Below are positions 11,841 through 21,781 of a stretch of 64,000 nucleotides of DNA, piece after piece (position 1 is the first letter of the stretch; every line of letters begins with the position of its first letter). A program made the position numbers and the translations under genes. This DNA is from Leptasterias polaris (Eukaryota; Echinodermata; Asteroidea; Forcipulatida; Asteriidae): contig JAZGTN010000038.1 of assembly GCA_037783415.1 (NCBI GenBank), positions 1,116,001 through 1,180,000 of the forward strand, read 5' to 3'. Under the pieces are notes generated by a model, which did not search any database, was not told the origin of the DNA, and worked only from the letters and a program-made list of their open reading frames with translations.

Positions 11841-12596
11841 TGCAGAAATTGGGGTGTTAACTTGACACGTTGGATGTTGTGACATATAAACCCTTTTCAC
11901 ATTATCGACTTTCGATCCGTGTCGAAACTTATCCGGATCGGGTCCGTGTTGGCTCGGTAAAATCTCAACACGGATACAAACTGCCTCGCTTTCACACATA
12001 GCTCTGAACGAAATCTGCATTTGGGTTACACGTGTAACTTTCGATCCGGACATTGTGCGACCGTATACACGAATCGAAATGGGATGCGTCGCGACGCAGC
12101 GTGGCACATCGGGGCGCACCGTGGAGCGTTGTGACGCTTTGCGGCGACTTTTCTTTACGTTCTCATCTACAACAGCGTGCGGATGGCGCCCCTGCACCCT
12201 CAACACGGATCGAAAATGAGCCCGGAGGTTTTCACACTACGGCTTTTGACACGTGTTGGAATTTTCGACACGGATCGAGAATTCCCAACCCACCTCCCGA
12301 GCAGGGTTGGTTTCGACACGGGTCGAGCGCTCGATCCGGATCGACACCGTGTTGAAAAGTTGTAGTGTGAAAAGGTCAGTCCCCATTACACGGATCGTAT
12401 CCGTGTCCAACACGGAGATTTCTTGTAGTGTGAAAAGGCCTTTAGATACCGAAAAAATGAATATAATTTTGCACCATACGGTGTTAAAATAACACTAATT
12501 TCTGCAAAAACAATTGCAGTTAATTTTGATTCTCTCTTCGGTATCTATATGTAACAACACCCATGGTGTCAATTTTAACACCCAAGTTTGTGCAGT
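11841..12596. mobile_element. GTGTTA-type MITE, copy 2, split by another element
   Basis: The left part (TGCAGAAATTGGGGTGTTAA to GTTGTGACATA) and right part (GATACCGAA to CACCCAAGTTTGTGCAGTG) match the ends of the copies at 4781 and 24891. They are separated by the foldback element at 11887-12442. Confidence 0.65.
11887..12442. mobile_element. foldback element built of CGATCCGTGT half sites
   Basis: The ends read TAAACCCTTTTCACA and TGTGAAAAGGCCTTTA, an imperfect inverted repeat flanked by TA on each side. Inside, CGATCCGTG / CACGGATCG half sites recur in both orientations, together with CCGTGTTGG / CCAACACGG. The interior is GC-rich compared with its surroundings. Open frames here overlap in several frames and look like by-products of the repeat. 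Confidence 0.65.
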
Positions 12597-13016
12597 GTAC
12601 CCCTAAAGGATCTTGCATTCCAATAAACGGCTTATCGTGCATCATAATCAAACGTTATATCAGCATATACCAGCAAATAAGGCGGCTTGAATACAATTAC
12701 CTACATTTTGCTTTTTGTTCTGTACACTGTATACTGCAAAAAACAGGGGTGTTTTATACTGGTCGCTGCTTACAGTCAGAGTCCTGTTCTGTACTTTGTA
12801 TTAAATCATTATTCATTATCTCATAACCGAAGACTGGTTTATTTGTTTAAATGCATGTTTGACATTATTCACTGCATTTTGTTGTATAATGATTGCAATA
12901 TAAAGCATCGGTATAATTATTGGGTAAAACATCATACAACGTTAAAAATGTTACAACTAGTCCAAAATAAATATTTGCTGCCCGAAGTCGAGAAAAATCA
13001 TTTGAAGAACAATCCA

Positions 13017-13385
13017 TTAAGGTCAGGGGAAACTTTTGGTACTTGTCAAAGACAAGTATTCTCACTTGGTGTATCCCAACATAATGCATAAAAATCACAA
13101 ACCTGTGAAAATTTGGACTCACTTGGCCAATGAAGTTGCAAGAATGTAACGAAGGAAAGAAAAACTCGCTGCATAGAATTGTATGCTTTTAGATACCCGA
13201 GAAAGGCTCTATGCCTTCAGCCTTTCTCGGATTCAAATTTTTGTGGTGAAATTTACCCCTTTCTTTAAAAACTACACTACTTCAAAGGGAGTTGTTTCTC
13301 ACAAATTTGTAAAACTATTAACAGCTCTTCAGTGCTCCTTACCAAGGTCACTAACTTGCAGAGTAATTACCACAAGTATACCCTG
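13017..13385 (+). mobile_element. diverged copy of the TTAA MITE family
   Basis: It shares CTTGTCAAAGACAAGTATTC, TCACTTGGTGTATCCCAACA and AACAGCTCT blocks with 9579-10149 in the same orientation. The central palindrome here is different (CCGAGAAAGGCTCTATGCC / GGCTTTCTCGG type, about 13197-13230). TTAA is present at the left end only. Confidence 0.65.
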
Positions 13386-14725
13386 GTTTCAAAATGCAAC
13401 TTATGAGAGTAGTCTTGTCTGGCGAACTCTGACTCGCTACCCACAGCATACTTTATTGAACATTAAACACTCAGTAACCTGGTGGCTTTTTGAAGAATCA
13501 GTGTGTTTATAATAGCCGACTAATGGCTTGTTGGGGCTAATAAACAACGAGAATAATGTTCAAATGTTTACTTTTTCTGTCTCAATTACTTTAAAAGGTA
13601 CAATTTCTAACTTAATTTGCAGCCGTCACAGACTGGCGGCCGTCGTGCAAAAGAAAGTTTTGGGACTACTGCACTTTATACACAGTTATACATGTTTAAT
13701 TCGAAATAACATTTTGACCTGCGGATGTAGACAAAAATAATAAACGGTGTGGCAACACTCAAAAGCAACATAATGATTATAATTGAATCTTTTTATATAC
13801 AAATAAGTACTGCTAGCTAAACAAATAGCCTATTCATGAACTATTAAAAAAATAATTAATTTGAAACGATTTGAAAGGATTACAATGATAGGTGAAAGAG
13901 GTAAGTAAGGACAAATTGTCGAACAAAGCTTCGCCTGATAATTTGAATGTCAAGTCAAATGACAGAATTATTAAACCCCAAAAGTAACTTGCTGAATAAA
14001 CTTAACGGTTGTTAACGTTTTAGAGGGAATGTGTACAGCTTCTGCTGCATGGTCTCGACAGAGGGCGCCTTACGCCCCCACTTTAACTCAGAACGATCGA
14101 TCGAAAATGTATTAAGTAAACGTGTGTTTAGCCTTAGGCGTGCGGAGGACCTCTATCCCTTTTTCGGGAACTCAAAAATAAAGGGGGAAAAAACAATAGG
14201 AATAGGGGTCACAGAAAGGGTTAGAGTTTGGGTTAAGGCGTATAAATAAATTAAAGTTTGGTAGATTTTCGGTTGTTGTTGTTTGGGCTGTTTTTTGTTT
14301 TTTGTGTTGTTTTGTCTTATCTCTTGTGTTTATTTGTGTTTGGAAGATGCTTAATTACTACTCTCTTAAACTTTTACTGACATTGAACGCAGAACATTTT
14401 TCATCCATTTAATATCCTTAAAACTCAATCAAATAATGTCATCGGTACAAATGGTGCACAGACAAAATGAGTATACACCCTACCCTCCAATTGTTTGTTT
14501 TCGAGAAATACTTTATTAGGGGTCGCAAGAGGGCACTGTCAATTTTGCGTTAATAAAAAGGAAGACAATAATTTTAAAAGAAACTATTTCGATTGAGTAA
14601 TTGACATTCTTTATGTTGTTTTTCCTAAAGCGTTGGTAACGTGGGAATTATTGTGGGTACGTAGGAAACGACTTGGGTACGAAATGGACCGACAACTATG
14701 TACACGACACGCATCATTTTCAATA
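13386..14725. other. intergenic, nothing recognised
   Basis: The DNA is AT-rich, with short open frames lacking any family signature. GT-rich low-complexity sequence lies at about 14265-14340. Confidence 0.4.
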
Positions 14726-15066
14726 TTAAAGGGTGTGTACAACATTGGTAAGAATGAAAATTATAAATGTTCACAGATTTTCACATAACTTACATGGTAT
14801 AAAGATGGTCATGGTGGAAAACTTCACTTGAAATGCCATAGTTTTTAGGAAATAAAATAATAGTCTTTATCCTGCAGGATAAATTCCGATGTTTGAAAAG
14901 AAGTTAAAACACATAAGGGGGTTTTTCACTGTTTTCTCGTGACTCCGAAGTCCGATTTAGCTTAAACTTTCACAGGTTTGTTATTTCTTGTAGGTCCTAT
15001 ATGTTGGTTCACATCAAGTGTTGATACAGGTCTTTGGCAATTACCAATGTTGTACACACCCTTTAA
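14726..15066. mobile_element. TTAA-flanked MITE with 20-bp perfect terminal repeats
   Basis: TTAA at 14726-14729 is followed by AGGGTGTGTACAACATTGGT, and the right end reads ACCAATGTTGTACACACCCT before TTAA at 15063-15066. An internal block, ACTTTCACAGGTTTGTTATTT, is shared with the larger TTAA family. A small palindrome, TTTATCCTGCAGGATAAA, lies near 14867. There is no coding capacity. Confidence 0.8.
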
Positions 15067-15600
15067 GGATCATGAGTCATTGACATAAAATTGATAGTTA
15101 TAACAATGCAGAAAATAGGGCATTACATATTTTTATTAATATTTGTTTAAGTACAATTTCCATGTTTACTCATTCTGTATTTGGCTTAACCGCAGCGTGT
15201 CATTTCCTCATCACTTTCTCTAAACTACAAAAGAATTGTGCCGGTGTAGGCCGTTGTGACTCTCAGGGACGCCAACCGTATAATTATGCACAATTACCCG
15301 ACCAGCAGTACATACTTCATGCAAATTACACACTACCCTGTCTTTGTGCACTCTACACACGCGTTGATTTTATACACGACTGTTTTCCGTACATAATCAC
15401 GGTACTATCAGCCTACGAACAGGCCAGTTAACACCGTTGTTTCTGCTGGTCCAGAGAGAACACACAGAAGAAATATAATATCCAGCCAAACTACAGAAGC
15501 TGTACTGTATTAAAAATCGAGAGTATCTTTTGCTGATCAAAACCAAGTGCAAAATTCTATTTTCTTCGAGAGGAGGGGCAGGCCTACACCTAACATCACC

Positions 15601-15711
15601 ATGCCTGATATATCGCTACCAAAGGTGAAAAGGCCAAGTAAATGCAAGCTGTGTTTCCTCCGATGCTTCGCTTGTTGCTGCCCGTGCATGAAGCCACGTC
15701 TTCCAGGCCAG
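15601..15711 (+). CDS. small cysteine-rich protein, first coding exon
   Basis: The ATG at 15601 lies in a good context (ATCACCATGC) and is preceded by a plausible 5' UTR. The 37 codons encode a basic start (SLPKVKRPSK) and then CKLCFLRCFACCCPC, ending PRLPGQ at a consensus donor, GTAAGC (phase 0). Eight of the 37 residues are Cys, alternating with Phe/Leu. This suggests multiple S-palmitoylation and membrane association, or metal binding. An upstream in-frame ATG at 15547 would add 18 residues. No family was recognised. Confidence is moderate because the gene is short, but the downstream exon continues the Lys/Cys theme. Confidence 0.5.
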
Positions 15712-18580
15712 GTAAGCGTTTGGGTACTGGTAAAACCATGCTGTCGTTATCTGACCGCCATTAATACACACAGCAAGGTCATTTTACATTTTCATTTCTA
15801 TTAGTAATAGGAAAACAAGTTTGGAAAAGGTGTCCTCCCAGATGATACTGTAAGATGATTCTGTCTAGTTTGTAGCTCCATGGCTTAACACCGTTTAATA
15901 AAAATGTGCCACACGCTGTGTACACATTCCCCAACAGTATGCAAGCGTGGAAGCAGATATACATTCAGTTATCATTGTGAAATGGCAATACGAAAATTGG
16001 GTTTGGTCGGAATTTACATGCGGTTGTTTGCTTTGTGTAAAAGATCACAAACAAAACCTGCTCTAAACTGCTCAATCTTTTGTATTCGTAAAGGCCAATC
16101 GATCGTGTGCCAACTGATGTTTAGAAAACATATGTGGCAGGTTTTTTATTTATGTTTTATCATATAGGCCTATATATATATATTTATTTTTTTCGGGGGG
16201 CCGGGGTTCCTTCCACGGAGCATTGGCTTGGTTATTGAAATAGTTACAAGAAAACCATTCAAACTCATTATGTTAAAGAGCGAACGTGTCCACAGTACGT
16301 CCCCTACTTATGCTATAAAATATTTGTTTATAAGGAATTGAATATGCGGCAAAAGCAATTGGGTTACGTCATGCACGGATTACTTTCTATATAGCTACAA
16401 AACAAATAATGTCATTGCATGGGTGTACACTACTAGTTATGTATACTTGCATTAAATGTTTGTTTTCACTGGATCAGCAATACCTAACAGTAAATAACAG
16501 TTTGACCTCACCGATTAATAATTGCAGCTTACTGAACGACTAGACCATTGATATATTATGCAGGCTCACAAGGTTCACATCCGAGTTTGAATATCTTTTC
16601 AAATGTTATCATTTTCATTTTTATTTCGGTTTTCTTTTGAGCGTTTCCGTTTCCTGTGAGATACTACGTTGGTTGACGATAAAAATTGTAACCTTGAATT
16701 GTAGCTCAACCTGGTGCCCTGTTGCAACTGAGAATTGTTGATCCGTGGGGGTGAATATTATTGCATGAGGAATGTCAGACAATTTAGTTCTCGAAATTAT
16801 ATCACAATTCGATTCACAAGTTGGATATTTATTTAAAACTGGTAAAGCATTTGTAGCTCTTGTTTTTAAATGCCCAATGCAAGATATTAACAACTGTTGA
16901 AACTATTTCCTAATATTTGCTTGTCGTACACGACCCTGTGATCAATGAGGAGTTCCTTCCTGTGTAGTTCAAGGCCCTCGACTCTTGATTTCATTTGTAA
17001 ATCATTTATGTTTTCCATAACCACCCACAAAAAGAGGAAACTACACAAAGTGTGTGGAACCCAACTTTTGTTTCGTTATGACCGTGTTGTTGGTTCTGAG
17101 GCCCCACGTTTTACGTCCTGTGTAGGCGGTAATTGCTGTTTGTGTTGGTTCTGGTCGGTTGGAGACCAATGGAGCAACGAATCGTGAACTCGGCAAACAA
17201 TTGGTTCAAATTTAGTATCAATCTAAAATTGTATATTGTCAACATTTACAGACCCGCATTGCATTTTTGAGTTATTTGATACTATATGTGAACGATCACA
17301 GTATATAAGCTAGAATCCAACCTTCAAGTCTAGGTATACATGATTGTTATCAGTTTCAGTTATAAATGTTATCAAAACGTATAGTTTGGAGCCTATAAAT
17401 AAAATCTTTAAGATTCAACCACCTACAAATACGTATACATGTAGTTGAGCAAATACATATAGTTGAGCGTCAGAAAGTAGATGTTAGTCTGTCTCCATTA
17501 GGTTTTAACATACCCAACTACTCGTACAAGCTGAGGGGACCCATGGCAAACTAACTAAGAGGGGTTAAACAAAAATACAGTCGTGAATCTAAACGTCATG
17601 AATCAAGACTAGTATTTCGGTTTCAATAGACCACTGTACTATGATGACCTCTGTACTTATAAAGCGTTGTAACTTGTTGGTACTGCTACTCCGGGTGCAC
17701 CACTTTACATTTCAATTAAGCTTCCCTTGGCAACAATACTAATTGATAAATATTCAAAAATGTAAAGAAGTCTCACAGCTAAACTTCTCTTTTCTTTTCA
17801 ACTTGTGGTAGGTCTGCATAGTTTGGCTTTTGAGCAAGGCCCATAAAAGAAAGAAGAAAAAACAGAAACAAAAACTGAACAGCTAAAATGGCCAGACTCC
17901 ATCTATTGACCCTTCACCTTTTAGCAAAATGGGGCTATTTTTCCAAATGCTCCAGGTTGAAGGTCAACACCCCCAGGGGCACAATACTAGACCACTTTCA
18001 ACAATCAATAAAACTAAAAGCCACGACCCTTAAACCTTTGATATACCGAAAAACAAATATAGGTTCACATTTTATTTATGAGGCTCCCGCGCTCGAGTTT
18101 CTCTATTAGTGTGGTGCACCCCTCCGAAAGTTGAGCAGACACACAATGGTTTCCCAATCGACTGTAAAGTGGTAAAAACAAACTGTGGCGTCATCAGTAC
18201 TAATGTCTACTACAGATTGTGCCTATGGGCTTGCGAACAAAATAATGTGGGGCCAATACGACAAATCGAAAGCCTAACGAAAGTACAGCAGAGAGGGTAC
18301 TCCAGAAAGTGTACTCCAGCAGATCAGGCAAAAAGTTGAGAAGACATTAAAGGTTCTTCAACCCCCCCCCCCCCAACAAAAAATAATAATAAATAATTAA
18401 AAAAATGTAAAAATTAATTAATTATAGTAATTATTTATTAGACTTGATTATATTTCTTCATATGGGAAAGTTTCCGACAGTTACTGTTGTGAAACCATTT
18501 TTGTAAAATTTATTGTTATCACAGCGTCGAGAATGTTTTCATTTAATTAACTTATGTTTCAATTTATCTTCTCTTTTCAG
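15712..18580 (+). other. intron of the cysteine-rich gene
   Basis: No further exon is convincing. It holds an AT-rich repeat near 16165-16195 and a C13 run at about 18362-18374. The open frame at 16621-16893 (minus) resembles no family that could be named. Confidence 0.45.
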
Positions 18581-18643
18581 AAAAAGAAGTGTTGCTGTTG
18601 TTGACCGAATTCCTGGAGACAGTTTGAAAGAGAGATGGAGAAA
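18581..18643 (+). CDS. cysteine-rich protein, cassette exon ending in Lys3-Cys4-stop
   Basis: This 63-nt exon lies between a strong acceptor (TCTCTTTTCAG) and donor GTGAGT. In the phase given by the exon at 15601 it reads KKKCCCC and then TGA at 18602-18604, giving a 44-aa protein. The exon length is divisible by three, so skipping it joins the first exon in frame to 19491. The C-terminal poly-Lys/poly-Cys resembles a lipidated membrane anchor, but this is inference. In another frame the exon is open throughout. Confidence 0.45.
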
Positions 18644-19184
18644 GTGAGTTATTTGGATTGATTAGGTTTTATCAGGACCCATTTAATCATTTTAAAACTA
18701 TCATGCCTTTATAAGTTTTTATCACTGGAATAATAATGACAATGCGATAGAAACAAACAACTATTTACAATATGAGAATATCTTTGCAATATAATGGTAC
18801 ACTATTCGGTATTATCGTGAATTAACTGGAACTTCACTATAATTCGAAACCACAACTTTTCTGTGTATATTTGGTTTGCGGTAACACCATGCGTATTATC
18901 TACTTGTAGGTAGATTTTGTTCTTTGAGCACTTGTATTGCTATTATTCTACTGCCGCGGAGTAGATTATTCGGAATTCGGGAGACTTCTCGCAACTTTTC
19001 TGTTGTATATTCTTAAATATAAAGTAACTACACTTTCAGGGCATTGCTGTGTGGATAAACCTTTACACAACAATGCATTTTCATGAGTTGATTACCTTCT
19101 GCGTGGTCCCACGCTACCTCCATGTAGTCATTCATTGCCGTTGAATAACAAGATGTGTACACCCTTTATTTCACCTGGGAAGAA

Positions 19185-19340
19185 ACTTGTTATAAATTGG
19201 ATTTTAACTCGGATTCAGCGTCAGTTTGACCCATTCCAGGGTCACTTTGATGCAGATTCCGGGGCACACTGACTCAAAGGGGGTTCAAGCCTCACGGGAC
19301 TCGGAATCCTGCTCAATCCTTACCTGTTAATTTATTTTTA
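19185..19340. repeat. GGGTCA-palindrome dispersed repeat
   Basis: Contains CAGTTTGACCCATTCCAGGG and ACTCGGAATCCTGCTCAATC-type half sites matching the family at 700-887. Confidence 0.55.
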
Positions 19341-19490
19341 TTTGTTGTTAGTACAAAGAAAAGTTTGGGATAATTTGTAGTAATATTCAACAGCTATTTT
19401 GATATGTGTTCCACCCACCAAAAAGGCAATGGTCTCTGACTCTTAAAAGTTTGACCAAAAAAAAACCCTGTTTTCTTTCCCTCCTTATAG

Positions 19491-19685
19491 CAAGAGAGAG
19501 TGTGTGCACAGGGAGATACATTCACCATTGATAATGACATCGATAATGAGCCAGGTGCATGCCTCACAGAAATCCATCACAGTTTGTGGCCTACGACCCC
19601 GCCCCCTCCAAACGTGTCGTCAGACTCCATCCTCTCTGTCAAATCCTGGCAAGTGTATACATACATCCACTCCCAAAATGTTTAA
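19491..19685 (+). CDS. candidate last exon of the longer cysteine-rich isoform
   Basis: The acceptor CCCTCCTTATAG is strong. In phase 0 the exon reads QERVCAQGDTFTIDNDID, then a Pro-rich part (WPTTPPPPNVSSDS) and SILSVKSWQ, and stops at 19683-19685. A GTGTAT donor is possible at 19653. Joined to the exon at 15601 without the cassette exon it would give about 102 aa, basic and Cys-rich at the N-terminus and acidic/polar at the C-terminus. A second frame is also open here, so the reading frame is not certain. Confidence 0.4.
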   Translation, partial: QERVCAQGDTFTIDNDIDNEPGACLTEIHHSLWPTTPPPPNVSSDSILSVKSWQVYTYIHSQNV

Positions 19686-21311
19686 CTGTAACAGAGTCGT
19701 GTTAATATAATGGGAAAACGTAAATTCATTACCAACATAATTACAAGCTTTTAAATATGACCCGTTTTCTTTTTAACGACCTATGTTAACATGTATAACA
19801 GATAAGTTTTTAACATTTGTGTACAAACTTGAAATAATGTTTATTAATTAAGAATATACACATCCGTATTTTAAACAGATATTTTAGGATGCAGCTGCCC
19901 CTTTGCACGTTACAAAGAGCAACATTATAAAGACAAATTGATTTATAACAATCATAGTTTTGGGATACTCGGTAAAATCCACTCGTCCAGTGTTGTGTGT
20001 TTTGCAAGATTTATAATGGCCTCACAAAATGACCCTAGAAGGGTCTTTCTCATAGGCTTTTATCGTAAAGTTAAACAAACAACATATCCACAGGAAAACA
20101 ACTATTATAACTTTTATATATACATTTGAGGTACATGAATTTGTTTATTGTTTTAAATATTTATGATGCAGGTCCCAAAAGGGAAACCAGGTCATACTAA
20201 TTTGTCTCACCCCGAGTAAAAGTAAACCAATAAACTTACTTCGGTAATACAATTCAGATTTTTTTTTAGAAGGGCGTTATCTATGCTTGTTTAAACAACC
20301 CTTCATTTGTGCCCCTAAAGGCTACTATGTACACTTGCTATACATAATCTTCTGCGAAAGTGGCAAACGACTATAGATCTTCGGGGAGAAATACTGCCAG
20401 ACATATTCGTGTAACCAACATGACTTACTGAGACTATTTCAAGAAGTCAACATAAAACCTCAGTTTCAATATTAAGTCATCTTCAACCTCGTTCCCAGTG
20501 GTGTACGATCTTGACGCGCCAACCCCCCCCCCCCCCTCCCCAGAATGCCTTGCTCAATCGTAACGAGAGGCTAGTGACGAGAGATACCGATCCAGCCCGC
20601 TGCCAATGGGAGCGAGGTTGAGTCCACTTTAGTTGAGACAGTAGGTCAAATTGGTGAGATAAATCATATCGCTATCTGTGTAAGTTGTATGGCACTCTCG
20701 ATGCTCCTTATTAATGTTCAACACGTACAGATTTATTATTGTTATTATTAATCTGGTTTGTTAAAAACACTGCACTAGTAGCCAAATGTTAAATTGAGAC
20801 AATGCATACATCAAGAAAAGACAGAAAACTTACATAGGCTTACTACCCAGCGAAAAACCTAAACATTAAGGGTTACAAAATACAAATATCGGTAAAACGT
20901 CGATACAAAAAGTTAAAAAGCAGCACTGTTGGCATTTAAAATGTTGCCTAAAATAGGGAATTCCGACTATTTTTTTAAACACGGTTATAGTCTTACACCT
21001 AACTTGAGAAAATGTCTCCGTATGTCTGAGTTGATATTGCACATTGGAATTTCTTGGTTGTGGTAACCAGTCCCTTAATGAGCGACAGGCTTTTAATGAG
21101 GTGGTGAAATTTAAGCATAATTTCCTTCTATGATCTTGAAAGATTACAAGCTTTATGAAACCTTGGGTTCAGCTTTGGACCTGCTTGCAGCCCGTATGTC
21201 GAATGCATCCATTTTCAAGTATTATGTAGCCTCTGTAGGTGTGATTTTTAAAAGGGCATATGCGAGAGTTAAAATTATCGGTGAATGACGGCGTTCGTGA
21301 AGCGCTACTAT
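19686..21311. other. intergenic between the cysteine-rich gene and gene A
   Basis: No gene recognised. A C15 run lies at 20522-20536. The convergent genes end on either side of this stretch. Confidence 0.45.
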
Positions 21312-21530
21312 GGCCAAGTTCGCGCAAAGACTATCATTGACCATAGTTGGACTACGCTAGTCGACTATTTGGAACCAGCCTACGGGGCATGGTAGCATCG
21401 CTGGTTATAGTCGCCGGTAGCGTTGACATGACATGACTAGAGTCGTTCGCACTACAACTTCTGTGCGCATGCTCTACGTACGTCGCTAAACAACCACTAG
21501 TTAACCAATGGAAATTGCGCGAACTTGGCC
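21312..21530. mobile_element. MITE abutting the gene A stop codon
   Basis: Perfect 16-bp inverted ends, GGCCAAGTTCGCGCAA (21312-21327) and its complement (21515-21530), enclose about 190 bp of GC-richer sequence with further internal symmetry. TA is found just outside the right end and one base away from the left end. The gene A stop codon (minus strand TAG, 21530-21532) is made of the flanking TA plus the first base of the element. Confidence 0.75.
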
Positions 21531-21781
21531 TAGGTTGCAGTCAGCTCTAAGGACAGGTCCACATCGTTGGTGTGGATGTACCGCTCAGCTCCTTGTCTCT
21601 CGTCACGTGGAGGTATGTCCTCTTCCGGGGAGTACCCGCAAATGAGGCCACAGCACCACATTCCACAGTTGCAGCCGCGGACCCTCAAGGTGCCATTGGT
21701 GTCCTTATTCGCCACGGTGTGTCCGTTCGGACTAGCGTCGTTGACCGTGGGACCCTTGAGCTGTTTCAACTGCTCTTGGAG
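21530..21781 (-). CDS. gene A exon 20: coiled-coil end and Cys-rich C-terminus
   Basis: 83 codons plus TAG. LQEQLKQLKG completes the coiled coil. GCNCGMWCCGLICGYSP has six Cys and is a candidate palmitoylation site, shared with gene B. YIHTNDVDLSLEL is the conserved acidic end. The stop codon is shared with the edge of the MITE at 21312-21530. Confidence 0.88.
   Translation of the reverse strand, partial: LQEQLKQLKGPTVNDASPNGHTVANKDTNGTLRVRGCNCGMWCCGLICGYSPEEDIPPRDERQGAERYIHTNDVDLSLELTAT

Noticed and set aside
11814..12206. 130-aa open frame on the minus strand and its overlapping plus-strand frames
   Set aside because: They lie in the foldback element made of CGATCCGTG units; several overlapping frames are open because of the repeat's composition.
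16621..16893. 90-aa minus-strand frame as a gene or retroelement relic
   Set aside because: No recognisable motif, no splice context and AT-rich composition; insufficient support.
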